The notes beneath the pieces were generated by a model. The model was not told where the DNA came from. It saw only the letters and a program-made list of their open reading frames with translations, and did no database searches. Position numbers and translations under genes: made by a program. Below, piece by piece: positions 9,670 through 17,882 of a stretch of DNA of 64,000 nt. Location of the stretch: the NCBI RefSeq assembly GCF_044502415.1, contig NZ_CP172402.1, one strand, 5' to 3'. This stretch comes from Haloimpatiens lingqiaonensis. Lineage in GTDB: Bacteria > Bacillota > Clostridia > Clostridiales > Clostridiaceae. Position 1 is the first letter of the stretch. Each line of letters begins with the position of its first letter.

Positions 9670-10373
9670 TATAGCCACCTCCAGTTTGGGAGGATTTCAA
9701 TTTTACTTACGTTACCAGTCCATTCAACCCTATTAGAGCCAGGATTTAGATATATAAATTCACCTTTTACTTTATTATTTAAATTCTCTCCTAAATCATT
9801 ATAAGAGTCTTGAATTACTGAATTAAGTATAATCTTATCTTTTATATTAGTTAAATTAACCTTAGTTTCATTTACTGTTAATTCAATATTTCCTTCACCA
9901 TATACCGATATTATAGGCTGACTTTTTATACTTCCTACATTTATTATGGATGAACCTGACTCTGCAATTGTAAATACATTATTATAAGTTGCATATTTAA
10001 AGGGCCTACAATTAAATATTATTATAAATTCAGAAAAAATCTTAACTACTTGAGAAAAATCAATACTATTAACCACTTGTGCTCTATACTTTTTATCATC
10101 TTGGAAGCTAAATATTAAGTCACTCTCTCCCGCTGAAAATAGCCATGCTTTAATATCATCTATTTTATCTATCAAATTACCATCTTTGATTTTACACTCT
10201 ACTCCTATGGTTGTATTCTCATAAGTTTCCTCATCATAAACTAAACTTGAATCTCTTCCTGGAATGTCTATATATGAAGTTCTTCTTTTAGGGGAGGAAA
10301 GATTGGGTCTTTTAGATATTATTATTCCATAGTCTTTATAACTATCCTTTCCTGCAAAGTTAAAGCTAATCAC
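9669..10373 (-). CDS. Distal tail protein (Dit)
   Basis: A 234-residue siphovirus-type distal tail protein. The family signature at the N-terminus is clear: FNFAGKDSYKDYGIIISKRPNLSSPKRR, then an IDIPGRDSSLVYDE loop; the C-terminal part has the usual galectin-like beta pattern (SNRVEWTGNVSKIEILPNWRWL). Dit forms the hub that joins the tail tube to the tip complex. It starts next to the tape-measure stop and ends overlapping the next start, as expected in a tightly packed tail operon. Confidence 0.88.
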   Translation of the reverse strand: MISFNFAGKDSYKDYGIIISKRPNLSSPKRRTSYIDIPGRDSSLVYDEETYENTTIGVECKIKDGNLIDKIDDIKAWLFSAGESDLIFSFQDDKKYRAQVVNSIDFSQVVKIFSEFIIIFNCRPFKYATYNNVFTIAESGSSIINVGSIKSQPIISVYGEGNIELTVNETKVNLTNIKDKIILNSVIQDSYNDLGENLNNKVKGEFIYLNPGSNRVEWTGNVSKIEILPNWRWL

Positions 10374-13072
10374 TAAATACCACCCCTTCCCATAGCAACT
10401 CTTTGTCTGTAGAACTCTAATTCATAAGCAAGTTGTTCTATATCCTTATCTGTATTATTGTTGAAGTTATCTATGTGGATTGTAAGGCTTGTATTACTAG
10501 AGTTAGGATTTCCTTTTCCACTTACCATTTCCATAGACTTTTCATTACTGAATACCTTTGACCCTCGAGGTAGTTCTATAAGCTCTGGTCCTTTTTCACC
10601 AACCCAGGTAAGTCCACCTCTCCAATAATCTGTACCTTGAGCATTTTTTCCTATGTTCTTTACTTTATTTCCAACGGTTTCAAATACTTCTCTTATCCTA
10701 GTAGTGAATGTCGCTTCTTTATTTTCTACTCTTTGGTTATTCCAATCCCTAATTTTATCTAATCCACTTTGGATGCCTTCTTTTATCCTATTAAAAGCTC
10801 CTTTAACTTTCTCTGCCATATCATTAAATTTACCACCTGTAATGGTGTTCATTGCATTTAAACCAGTTTCCCACACTAATTTATATCCATCCATATAGGT
10901 TCCAAGAATACCCTTAATTCCGCCACCATTCTCATCAATCTTATCCTTTATGAAACCCCAAGAGGTGGAAGTGTTAGTTTTTAAGTTCTCCCAGGTTTCT
11001 GAAGTTTTGGTCTTTACACTATCCCACTTTTCAGAAATACTTGAGTTAATGTTATTTAGTGTATCTGATGTGTTGGTTTTAATAGTTTCCCATTTATCTG
11101 AAATAGTAGTTTTTATATTATCCCAGGACTCAGATGTATTAGTTTTTATAGTGTCCCAAGTTTCTGATGTATTAGCCTTTATATTTTCCCAATCTTCAGA
11201 AATACCAGTTTTAATATTTGTAAGAGTCTCGCTGGTATTAGTCTTAATATCATCCCATTTTTCAGATACAGTAATCTTTACATTTTCCCAAGTTTCAGAT
11301 GTGTTTTCCTTTATATCATTCCATTTTTCGGAGATAGTTTCTTTTAACAATCCTGCTTTTTCTTTGATGGTATCCCAATTCATATAAAGTGTGACACCAA
11401 TCCCAATGATAGCTGTAATAGCTGCAATGGCAATTCCAATAGGGCCTGTTAAAGCTGCCATAGCACCACCCGCCCCTGCAACAGCTGTTGATATGGTGGA
11501 AAAGGCAGTTATTGCACTGCCTACTACAGTTATTATCTTCCCAAAGATAAGAAGGGCTGGGCCAATTGCAGCAACAAGTAATCCAAGCTTAACTATAGTT
11601 TCTTGTTGAGCAGGGGAGAGGCTATTAAGTTTATCAATAAAACCTTGAATAGCTTCTATAATATTAGCTATAGAAGGTTTTAAAACATCATAGATTTTAA
11701 GCCCTAATTCTTCTATGGCAGATTTAAGTGCTGTTAAAGATCCTTTATTATTATCCTGCATAGTTTTTGCAACATCTTCTAGTGCTCCATCGGATTCTTT
11801 AATACTAGCGGTTAAATCATCATAACTATCATCTAACCCATTAAGAAGTGCATTTAAATCTTTAACATGTTCCTTTCCACCAATCATAGCAAGATAGGTG
11901 TTTCTTTGCTCCTCTGTCATTCCAGCTAATTTATCTTTTAAATCAAATAACACATTTTCTAATCCCTTAAAGTTTCCTTCACTATCAAAGGCAGAAAAAG
12001 AAAGTTCTTCAAGTGCCTGTTTTGCCCGACCAGTTGGTGCTGTAAGGTTTGTCATTACAGCATTAAGTGCCGTTCCAGCTTCCGAGCCTTTGATACCAGA
12101 GTTGGCTAATAGTCCAAGAGCCAAGGCAGATTCCTCAAGAGGAACTCCAAGGCCTCTTAAAGTACCTCCAACTTTTAGATATGCTTCAGCCATTTGGTCT
12201 ATATCTGTATTTGAACTTCGTGCTGTCTGTGCAACTATATCAAGATATCTTGGAAGGTCTTTCGTAGTTAATCCCATGGCGGACATAGAGTCAGTAACTA
12301 AACTACTAGCCTTTGCAAGATCTATATTTCCTGCTTCAGATAAACGAAGAACTGGCATTAAGGCTTCCATTGAAGTTGTACTATCCCATCCTGCTAGAGC
12401 CATAAAGCCTAAAGCATCAGCAGCATCCTTTGCAGATTTAGATGTACTTGCACCAGCATCTCTTGCAGCTTGTTGAAGTAAAACCATTTCTTCACCTGTT
12501 GCTCCAGACATTGCCTTAACCTTGCTCATAGATTCTTCAAAATCCATACCAATTTTTATAGCTGCGGCTCCAATTCCTGTAATTGGCAAGGTGACAGTTT
12601 TGGTTAAATCTTTACCTACACTTTCCATTCCTTTACCAATATCCTGCATCTTATTTCCTATGGGCTCTAAGGCTTGACCTAGTTTATACCAAGAGCTAGA
12701 TTGGGTTTCTATTTCTTTATTTACATTCTTTAAATCCTGCTCCGTGGAGCTTAACTTTGCCTTTGCATTATTAAGTTTAATTTCCAAGTCTTGAGTTGCC
12801 TTTGCATCTTGACCCTTTGTTTCTACTGATTTTTTATGGGCCGCATCCAAGGCTTCAACTCTTTGTTTTTGTATATCAGTTTGCTTAGTTAAACTATCTG
12901 ATTTTAATTTAAGTCCTTCTAATCCTTTACCATGTTCTCCAAGGGCAGCAGTAGATGCTTTGAACTGAGAGTCTAAAACTCTTATTTCCCTATTTAAACT
13001 TGCTATTCCATTTTGGAAACCACTGCTATCTAGACCTATCTTTACATTTAAACTTCCTATTTCCCTTGCCAA
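10373..13072 (-). CDS. Tail tape measure protein
   Basis: An 899-residue tape measure protein that sets tail length and is threaded through the tail tube. Residues about 1-170 are coiled coil, then a TP901-type core (GMDFEESMSKVKAMSGAT, GSEAGTALNAVMTNLT), hydrophobic helices near 500-570 (AAIGPALLIFGKIITVVGSA), then about twelve 11-residue repeats of the form S-[ED]-x-W-x-x-[IV]-K-x-x-T encoded by 10950-11345. I place the start at the TTG 13070-13072: AGGAGGTG lies 7 bases upstream of it and falls inside a longer ATG-initiated reading from 13090, which has no site of its own. Confidence 0.9.
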   Translation of the reverse strand: MAREIGSLNVKIGLDSSGFQNGIASLNREIRVLDSQFKASTAALGEHGKGLEGLKLKSDSLTKQTDIQKQRVEALDAAHKKSVETKGQDAKATQDLEIKLNNAKAKLSSTEQDLKNVNKEIETQSSSWYKLGQALEPIGNKMQDIGKGMESVGKDLTKTVTLPITGIGAAAIKIGMDFEESMSKVKAMSGATGEEMVLLQQAARDAGASTSKSAKDAADALGFMALAGWDSTTSMEALMPVLRLSEAGNIDLAKASSLVTDSMSAMGLTTKDLPRYLDIVAQTARSSNTDIDQMAEAYLKVGGTLRGLGVPLEESALALGLLANSGIKGSEAGTALNAVMTNLTAPTGRAKQALEELSFSAFDSEGNFKGLENVLFDLKDKLAGMTEEQRNTYLAMIGGKEHVKDLNALLNGLDDSYDDLTASIKESDGALEDVAKTMQDNNKGSLTALKSAIEELGLKIYDVLKPSIANIIEAIQGFIDKLNSLSPAQQETIVKLGLLVAAIGPALLIFGKIITVVGSAITAFSTISTAVAGAGGAMAALTGPIGIAIAAITAIIGIGVTLYMNWDTIKEKAGLLKETISEKWNDIKENTSETWENVKITVSEKWDDIKTNTSETLTNIKTGISEDWENIKANTSETWDTIKTNTSESWDNIKTTISDKWETIKTNTSDTLNNINSSISEKWDSVKTKTSETWENLKTNTSTSWGFIKDKIDENGGGIKGILGTYMDGYKLVWETGLNAMNTITGGKFNDMAEKVKGAFNRIKEGIQSGLDKIRDWNNQRVENKEATFTTRIREVFETVGNKVKNIGKNAQGTDYWRGGLTWVGEKGPELIELPRGSKVFSNEKSMEMVSGKGNPNSSNTSLTIHIDNFNNNTDKDIEQLAYELEFYRQRVAMGRGGI

Positions 13073-13090
13073 TTTTTCACCTCCTGGCAT

Positions 13091-13114
13091 AAAAAATACA
13101 CCTATTATAGGTGT
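13091..13114 (-). terminator. Small hairpin between tail chaperone and tape measure
   Basis: A palindrome, ACACCTATTATAGGTGT, overlaps the gpT stop codon and is followed on the minus strand by A and six T. It may be a weak terminator that lowers tape-measure expression relative to the tail proteins, or a translation-coupling hairpin. Confidence 0.45.
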
Positions 13115-13287
13115 TATAAAATATCATCTATATATTTTCTTTCTTTTTGAACTTTCTTATCTAGTAGCTTTAAATAATAAATTATATCCATGGAATCTAT
13201 ATCATTAAGTGTCCAATTATTCTCAAGAAGGGAAATGTAGATACTGTCGATAAATTCTTCTGGGTCTACTGAATTTCCCTTACTTCG
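13114..13287 (-). CDS. Tail assembly chaperone gpT part, reached by -1 frameshift
   Basis: An open frame of 57 codons, -1 relative to the upstream gene and without its own start, continues past that gene's stop and ends at 13114. It includes EEFIDSIYISLLENNWTL and a helical YYLKLLDKKVQKERKY tail. With the upstream frame it gives a 155-residue gpGT fusion. In siphoviruses the G and GT forms coat the tape measure during tail assembly. Its place just before the tape-measure gene is the canonical one. Confidence 0.85.
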   Translation of the reverse strand, partial: RSKGNSVDPEEFIDSIYISLLENNWTLNDIDSMDIIYYLKLLDKKVQKERKYIDDIL

Positions 13288-13580
13288 TTTTTTTCATCTA
13301 CCCCAGTAGCAACAGCTACTTCACCTACAATTTCATTTATACATTTTGTTATTGTAGGTATTAATTCTTTAGAGGCTACGCCATCATATACATCATCACG
13401 AGTAAATTGGCCCTTAAATATTTCTACAATAAAATCAACCATAGTGTCTAATTCTTCAGGGGACATATCATTAAAATTTACTTTCTTTGATATTTCAAGA
13501 GTTCTTCTTAGCATTCGAGCTGAGATAAAATTAGAAACAAAGGTTTTTTCTTTATCGTTTATTAAAAGTTTAATCTCCAT
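13266..13580 (-). CDS. Tail assembly chaperone gpG
   Basis: A 104-residue alpha-helical protein (VSNFISARMLRRTLEISKK) lying between major tail protein and tape measure, the fixed position of gpG-type tail assembly chaperones. It ends DEKNEVREIQ. The final DEKN codons carry the slippery heptamer A AAA AAC, so a fraction of ribosomes should shift and make the gpGT fusion. The start ATG at 13580 has AGGAGAATTTTT upstream. Confidence 0.85.
   Translation of the reverse strand: MEIKLLINDKEKTFVSNFISARMLRRTLEISKKVNFNDMSPEELDTMVDFIVEIFKGQFTRDDVYDGVASKELIPTITKCINEIVGEVAVATGVDEKNEVREIQ
13287..13293 (-). promoter_or_regulatory. Programmed -1 frameshift slippery site
   Basis: The minus strand reads A AAA AAC in phase with the gpG codons AAA AAC, an ideal X XXY YYZ heptamer. 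The -1 frame beyond it stays open for 57 codons. Confidence 0.85.
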
Positions 13581-13593
13581 AAAAATTCTCCTT

Positions 13594-14397
13594 TTATTCT
13601 AGTATTTTTGTACCTTGAAATGTAAGAAGGGCAAGGGATAAATTTACCTTAGCCTTATCCACATCTCTTTGAGTAGCATTATTATTATTTGCTACTATTT
13701 GTGCATCATCTATTGCATTACTAAAGACTTCATAAGCTTCTTCTGGATATTTTCCAATTTCAGTTCCAATATTTGCTGTTTCCAATACATTTTGTGCAAC
13801 TCCTATTGCTGATAATAGTTCGGATTTATCAGCAGGGGAGAGGGGAGGGCTATCAATTGGAACTTCACTAAACCATGAATTTGTTCCTGTAAATTCTAAA
13901 CTATCTTCATCTGCAGTCCTTTTCCAATCCCCATCATAATTTCTAGGCATAAAGGTAAACTTAATAACAGGTGTTTTATGTTCCACATTATCCTTTTTTG
14001 TAGTAAAATCTTCACCCATGGGTTGTGCTACACCTTTAAGTAGCCACACATATCTGTATTTTCCACCTTTTCTAAGGGATTTAAATCCAAGTGCAAGGTA
14101 GGGAGGAGTATCATCTTTATTCTCGATCAAGATTCCATTCTCATATTTATTTCCAAGTACCTTGGCCCTAGTTTTAAGTGGAAGATCTGCTGTTTCAATT
14201 TCAACTTCTATTTTCCCAAGGGCGGATATTGACTCCCATAATTGATCATCAGCATATAATTCCTGTGTATTAACATTTGGGTTTATCTTTGCATTAATTG
14301 CACCTAAAATTTCTTCAACATCATAGTAACTAATTTCAGATTTAGTATCTCTTTCAAGTATTGCAAAATGTATATCTTTTAATCCATATTGGCTCAT
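13594..14397 (-). CDS. Major tail protein with C-terminal FIVAR-like domain
   Basis: A 267-residue major tail tube protein of the phi13-like family, which forms the stacked rings of the tail. The conserved parts are YGLKDIHFAIL at the start, a beta-rich core (LPLKTRAKVLGNKYENG, YLALGFKSLRKGGKYRYVWLLKG) and the strand VIKFTFMPRNYDGDW. The last 70 residues (AQNVLETANIGTEIGKYPEE ...) form a three-helix FIVAR-like surface module, often displayed outside the tail tube. It lies in the standard order before the chaperone and overlaps the upstream stop by 4 bases. Confidence 0.87.
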   Translation of the reverse strand: MSQYGLKDIHFAILERDTKSEISYYDVEEILGAINAKINPNVNTQELYADDQLWESISALGKIEVEIETADLPLKTRAKVLGNKYENGILIENKDDTPPYLALGFKSLRKGGKYRYVWLLKGVAQPMGEDFTTKKDNVEHKTPVIKFTFMPRNYDGDWKRTADEDSLEFTGTNSWFSEVPIDSPPLSPADKSELLSAIGVAQNVLETANIGTEIGKYPEEAYEVFSNAIDDAQIVANNNNATQRDVDKAKVNLSLALLTFQGTKILE

Positions 14398-14723
14398 TTT
14401 TCGACCTCCTTTAAAAATCTCATTACTTTATGGTAAACCTTAGTATCTTTTTCATATAAATCAAAGTATCTTTGTTTTATAAAATTGGCTGCTAGCATAC
14501 TTTGGTGTACTTCTTTTGCTAAATTAGTATAGTCTGTTTTAGACCATATATCTATTTGAATAAAATATCCTGTGATAATCTCCTTATCATCAGAGTGGAG
14601 AGTAGGCCTATCTAAATATGTGAAAAAGGTGATATAAGGATATTTTTCAGACTTTGATGTTTGAAAGGATACTGGTACTTTAATTCCATTAAGTGCAGTT
14701 ATTATTTCATTATTTATGTTCAT
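14394..14723 (-). CDS. Tail terminator / tail completion protein (DUF3168-like)
   Basis: A 109-residue protein between the gp10-like protein and the major tail protein, with the pattern of tail terminators (PYITFFTYLDRPTLHSDDKE, then GYFIQIDIWSK). It should cap the finished tail tube and join it to the head connector. It overlaps both neighbours by 4 bases. The assignment rests on position, size and this short pattern. Confidence 0.75.
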   Translation of the reverse strand: MNINNEIITALNGIKVPVSFQTSKSEKYPYITFFTYLDRPTLHSDDKEIITGYFIQIDIWSKTDYTNLAKEVHQSMLAANFIKQRYFDLYEKDTKVYHKVMRFLKEVEK

Positions 14724-15091
14724 AGTCCTAATCCTTTCTTGATTTCTTCTACAATTACTTTTTCAGCTTCTTCTTTTGAATTTTCATAACCTCTACTTAT
14801 AAATGGATTTGCATTCATATTAGTAGTTCCAAATTCTAAGAAAGCAGCATAATACTCATCTTTACCTGGTCCAACTTCTACTTTTTTTACACCATCCTTG
14901 GATTTCACATTAGATACAGTAATATTTTCTTTTAACTTTCCTGTTTTCACGGGTACTTCTTTTATTATGGATTCTTTAACTATATTTCCAGCTTCCTTTA
15001 AAGCAGTGTTTTCAATTCTAGATCCTTTTTGACCTAGTTTATCTATTTCATTTAATAGATTTTCCATTCCCTCTAATTTCATATTAGCCAC
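14720..15091 (-). CDS. HK97 gp10-like head-tail joining protein
   Basis: A 123-residue protein with the HK97-gp10 pattern: KLEGMENLLNEIDKLG at the start, VPVKTGKLKENITVS in the middle, and the conserved YYAAFLEFGTTNMNANPFI. The family acts at the head-tail junction or in tail tube completion. It lies between head closure and tail terminator genes as expected, overlapping both. Confidence 0.87.
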   Translation of the reverse strand: MANMKLEGMENLLNEIDKLGQKGSRIENTALKEAGNIVKESIIKEVPVKTGKLKENITVSNVKSKDGVKKVEVGPGKDEYYAAFLEFGTTNMNANPFISRGYENSKEEAEKVIVEEIKKGLGL

Positions 15092-15410
15092 TTAAATCAA
15101 CCTCCATGGCTTTTATTTCAATAAATTTATTTCTGTATTTAATATTGTCTATGGATGTAATATTGTAATATTTATCTTTAAATGATATTCTCATAGCTGT
15201 GTCAATTCCAGGAAGATACCTAATAGTGAATTTAACTGTATTTTCCATTTGAATAGCTGCAGCATCAAAATATTCTCTTCCATGAAGATTAGAAACTCCT
15301 GCCCATACTGTTTTAAAAGGGATCCATTCTTCAACTTCAAAGCCATTTTCATTAACAGTTAACTTTAATTCTTGAAGGGTTATTCTTTTGTTTAAAGAAC
15401 CTATTTCCAT
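15084..15410 (-). CDS. Phage head closure protein
   Basis: A 108-residue head closure protein (SPP1 gp16-like family). The pattern is IGSLNKRITLQELKLTVNE, then a WAGVSNLHGREYF block and the beta strands ITSIDNIKYRNKFIEI. It should plug the connector after DNA packaging. I start at ATG 15408-15410 because the longer reading overlaps the upstream gene by 29 bases and the homologous part begins MEIGSLNKRITL. GGTGAT lies just upstream of this ATG. Confidence 0.83.
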   Translation of the reverse strand: MEIGSLNKRITLQELKLTVNENGFEVEEWIPFKTVWAGVSNLHGREYFDAAAIQMENTVKFTIRYLPGIDTAMRISFKDKYYNITSIDNIKYRNKFIEIKAMEVDLSG

Positions 15411-15414
15411 AGAA

Positions 15415-15717
15415 TCACCAGCTTTCCTTACGAAGATTACCAAGAATTAGTTTCATAATCTCAATGGTTTCAGAAATATTACCACTTTCATTTTTCATAT
15501 AGTAGTAGGAGCCTTCTCTTTTTTCATACATATTAGCAATGCAGTAGAGAATAGCTTGTTTTACCAACTTTGGAAATTCTTCAAATTCAGATAGGGGAAA
15601 CCTTAGTATTTCCTCACAGATTTCCTCTGCTGTAAGAATAAAAGAAGTGATGAGTGTATCTTCCTCATCACTATCTATTTTTAAATATAGTTTTGCTTCA
15701 TCTAAAGTTATTACCAT
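15415..15717 (-). CDS. Head-tail connector protein (gp6-like)
   Basis: A 100-residue connector adaptor. It begins MVITLDEAKLYLKIDSDEEDTLI, a typical opening of the gp6-like head-tail adaptor family, which forms a ring below the portal; the following helices (LTAEEICEEIL, LVKQAILYCIANMYEKR) also match. It lies between capsid/head fibre and head closure genes. Confidence 0.86.
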   Translation of the reverse strand: MVITLDEAKLYLKIDSDEEDTLITSFILTAEEICEEILRFPLSEFEEFPKLVKQAILYCIANMYEKREGSYYYMKNESGNISETIEIMKLILGNLRKESW

Positions 15718-15735
15718 ACACCCATCACCTCGTCA

Positions 15736-15957
15736 TTATTTCATTTCCATTAGTCCTGCGTACTTTAGTTTTTGAAGTAAAGAATTAAAGTCAGCCTTTA
15801 AATCGGCAATGGTAGTAGCTGTACTTTCCTCTTGAAATTCGGCCCTAATTAAGGGTTTGCCATTTAAAAGAAATACTCCTTCTTCAGTTATTTCAAGTAT
15901 TCCATTAACAACCCATTTTTCACTGCCTTGTTCTTTGTAGTTCTTTACGTTACCCAT
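15736..15957 (-). CDS. Head fibre-like protein
   Basis: A 73-residue protein with the C-terminal pattern of phage head-fibre and decoration proteins (ESTATTIADLKADFNSLLQKL then AGLM). The N-terminal part (SEKWVVNGILEITEEGVFL) is a short beta section. It follows the major capsid gene directly, as such decoration genes do. I start at the ATG 15955-15957, preceded by AGGTGAT; a GTG three codons upstream falls inside that site. Confidence 0.7.
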   Translation of the reverse strand: MGNVKNYKEQGSEKWVVNGILEITEEGVFLLNGKPLIRAEFQEESTATTIADLKADFNSLLQKLKYAGLMEMK

Positions 15958-15966
15958 ATTTATCAC

Positions 15967-17163
15967 CTAAGCTTTCATTTGTAATACTTTTATAGCTTCA
16001 GGAAGAATCAATTTTCCATCAACTCTCTGGCTTGCTTTAAATCCAATTTGTCCTGTTACAGCATAAAGCTCATTAAGTCTTTGGAAGGATTTACCTTGTC
16101 TATCTGCTATCCAGTAATATGAAAAGTCTCCAAAAGCTATAGGTTTTGCACCTGCTGCTAAACCAGGAACATAAGAGGATGTTTTAACTGGTCTATTAAG
16201 AATTGTATCTGGTTCGCCTGCAGTGATAGAAGGTTGCCAGATATATTGACCATTTCCATCTTTAAGTTTTCTAATTTCCTTCACAGTAGAATCATTCATT
16301 ATGAAAGTGGCTTTTTTCCTATATGGAGATTTTAAGGAATAGAATAAATCTATTACCTCATCAATTTTAATGGTTGATTGAGTGGATGCTGTTGTTCCTA
16401 CACCTGCACCACCTGTATCATTGAATATTCCAGTAGGTCTACCTGTTCCATTTCCAATTAAAAATGCTTCTTCTTCAGCTGAACCAATCCTTCTAGCGAA
16501 CTCTTTAGCAATGTATGATTCTAAATTAAATACACTGTCATTTAGAAGTTCTTCTGATATTTTAATTATTGTTGCTAATTTAAAAGCACCTATTGAAATT
16601 TGTCCAAAACTATCGTCAGACTCTGGAATTGGTGCTTCTTCATCTACCCACGATGCATTACCTTTTGAAGCTACTACTGGAATTTTCCTATCTCCTGAGG
16701 ATGTGTTAATTATTGTAGCTAGTGTCCTAAATATATTTTCTTCTAATAAGCCTTCAACTAAAGTTTTTTCAAATTCATCTGGTACTAAATATCCACCTTC
16801 GCTATCTGTTCCAATTTTAAGAGAATTTCTTATCTCAGGTGTAGAGTTATTTCTCATGGTGTTCCAGAAAGCTTTTTTATACTCATCAGAAGCTCGGCCT
16901 TTCTTTTCTTCTCCAATAGTGTTATTTGGAGTGTTGAAGAGTGGGGAAGAGGTAGGTTTAGAAAGTTCTAAATCAAGTACCGCTTGTCTTTCAAGTCTTT
17001 CTATTTCCTTACCTAAATCTACCACATCTTGTTCCATTCTTTCATAGGTAGCTGTATCTTCAGCTGAAAGAAGGCCATTTTCATTTCTTCTTGAATCTAA
17101 AAAAGCCTTGGTAGATTCCCAAAGCTTCGCTCTTTTTTCTCTTAGTTCTATTATTTTATTCAA
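15967..17163 (-). CDS. Major capsid protein (HK97 fold)
   Basis: A 398-residue HK97-type major capsid protein. The N-terminal ~90 residues are coiled coil (RMEQDVVDLGKEIERLERQA), the scaffold-like delta domain removed by the prohead protease. The shell domain follows, with LKIGTDSEGGYLVPDEFEKT near 125, AFLIGNGTGRPTGIF near 235 and the C-terminal domain FGDFSYYWIADRQGKSFQRL. The protease gene is immediately upstream, consistent with cleavage near residues 95-110. Confidence 0.95.
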   Translation of the reverse strand: MNKIIELREKRAKLWESTKAFLDSRRNENGLLSAEDTATYERMEQDVVDLGKEIERLERQAVLDLELSKPTSSPLFNTPNNTIGEEKKGRASDEYKKAFWNTMRNNSTPEIRNSLKIGTDSEGGYLVPDEFEKTLVEGLLEENIFRTLATIINTSSGDRKIPVVASKGNASWVDEEAPIPESDDSFGQISIGAFKLATIIKISEELLNDSVFNLESYIAKEFARRIGSAEEEAFLIGNGTGRPTGIFNDTGGAGVGTTASTQSTIKIDEVIDLFYSLKSPYRKKATFIMNDSTVKEIRKLKDGNGQYIWQPSITAGEPDTILNRPVKTSSYVPGLAAGAKPIAFGDFSYYWIADRQGKSFQRLNELYAVTGQIGFKASQRVDGKLILPEAIKVLQMKA

Positions 17164-17177
17164 ATTAATCCCTCCAT

Positions 17178-17882
17178 TTATTTTATTAGATTTAATCTTT
17201 TACTTAATTCTTCATAGGGAGTACCATTACTAAGTGGTGGATCTTCCTTTTTAGGAAACTTATTAATTAGTGTGTTTATTACCGTTACCCTGTCGAATAT
17301 AAAGTTATTATTTATTAATGTATTTTCTATTTGTTCTTCATATAAAACCTTATCTGCAAAGCCAAGTTCAACAGCTTTATTTGAACTCATCCAGGTTTCA
17401 TTATCCATCATTTTAGATATCTTATTTCTTGGTAGATTTGTCTTTACTTCATAGGCATTTATAATACTTTCCTTAACTTCAGATAGCATTTCTTTTGCCT
17501 TTATCATATCTGCTTCTTCGCCCCAAATAAGAGTGGAGGGGTTATGAATCATAAGCATGGCAACAGGGGACATTAAAATTTCATCTCCCGCCATGGCAAT
17601 AACTGAAGCAGCAGAGGCAGCTAAACCATCAATTTTTACAGTAACTTTTCCTTTATATTCTTTTAGCATATTGTAGATTTGGCTGGCAGCAAAAACATCG
17701 CCTCCTGGAGAGTTGATCCATACAGAAATATCACCATCAGATTCCATTAATTCAGCTTTAAATTTTTTAGGAGTTATATCATCATCAAACCAACTATCCT
17801 GTACAATATATCCATCGAAATATAAGGTTCTTTCTCCTTCTTCATTTTTAATCCAGTTCCAAAATTTCTTTATTTTCATCAC
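17178..17882 (-). CDS. ClpP-like prohead maturation protease (S14)
   Basis: A 234-residue ClpP-family serine protease that cuts scaffold and capsid N-termini during head maturation. Visible are the oxyanion-region GGDVFAASQIYNML, the nucleophile serine in DGLAASAASVIAMAGDE (near 95) and the histidine in VAMLMIHNPSTLIWG (near 115); the acidic residue should follow in the helix after NAYEVKTNL. The first 20 residues (KIKKFWNWIKNEEGERTLYF) lead into the family start. The gene overlaps the portal gene by 35 bases. Confidence 0.92.
   Translation of the reverse strand: MMKIKKFWNWIKNEEGERTLYFDGYIVQDSWFDDDITPKKFKAELMESDGDISVWINSPGGDVFAASQIYNMLKEYKGKVTVKIDGLAASAASVIAMAGDEILMSPVAMLMIHNPSTLIWGEEADMIKAKEMLSEVKESIINAYEVKTNLPRNKISKMMDNETWMSSNKAVELGFADKVLYEEQIENTLINNNFIFDRVTVINTLINKFPKKEDPPLSNGTPYEELSKRLNLIK

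Noticed and set aside
10950..11387. A 145-codon open frame on the plus strand with regular repeats
   Set aside because: It is the antisense shadow of the tape-measure repeats; no ribosome site and the minus-strand gene is certain.
16382..17047. A 221-codon plus-strand open frame
   Set aside because: Antisense to the major capsid gene, with no ribosome site or domain.
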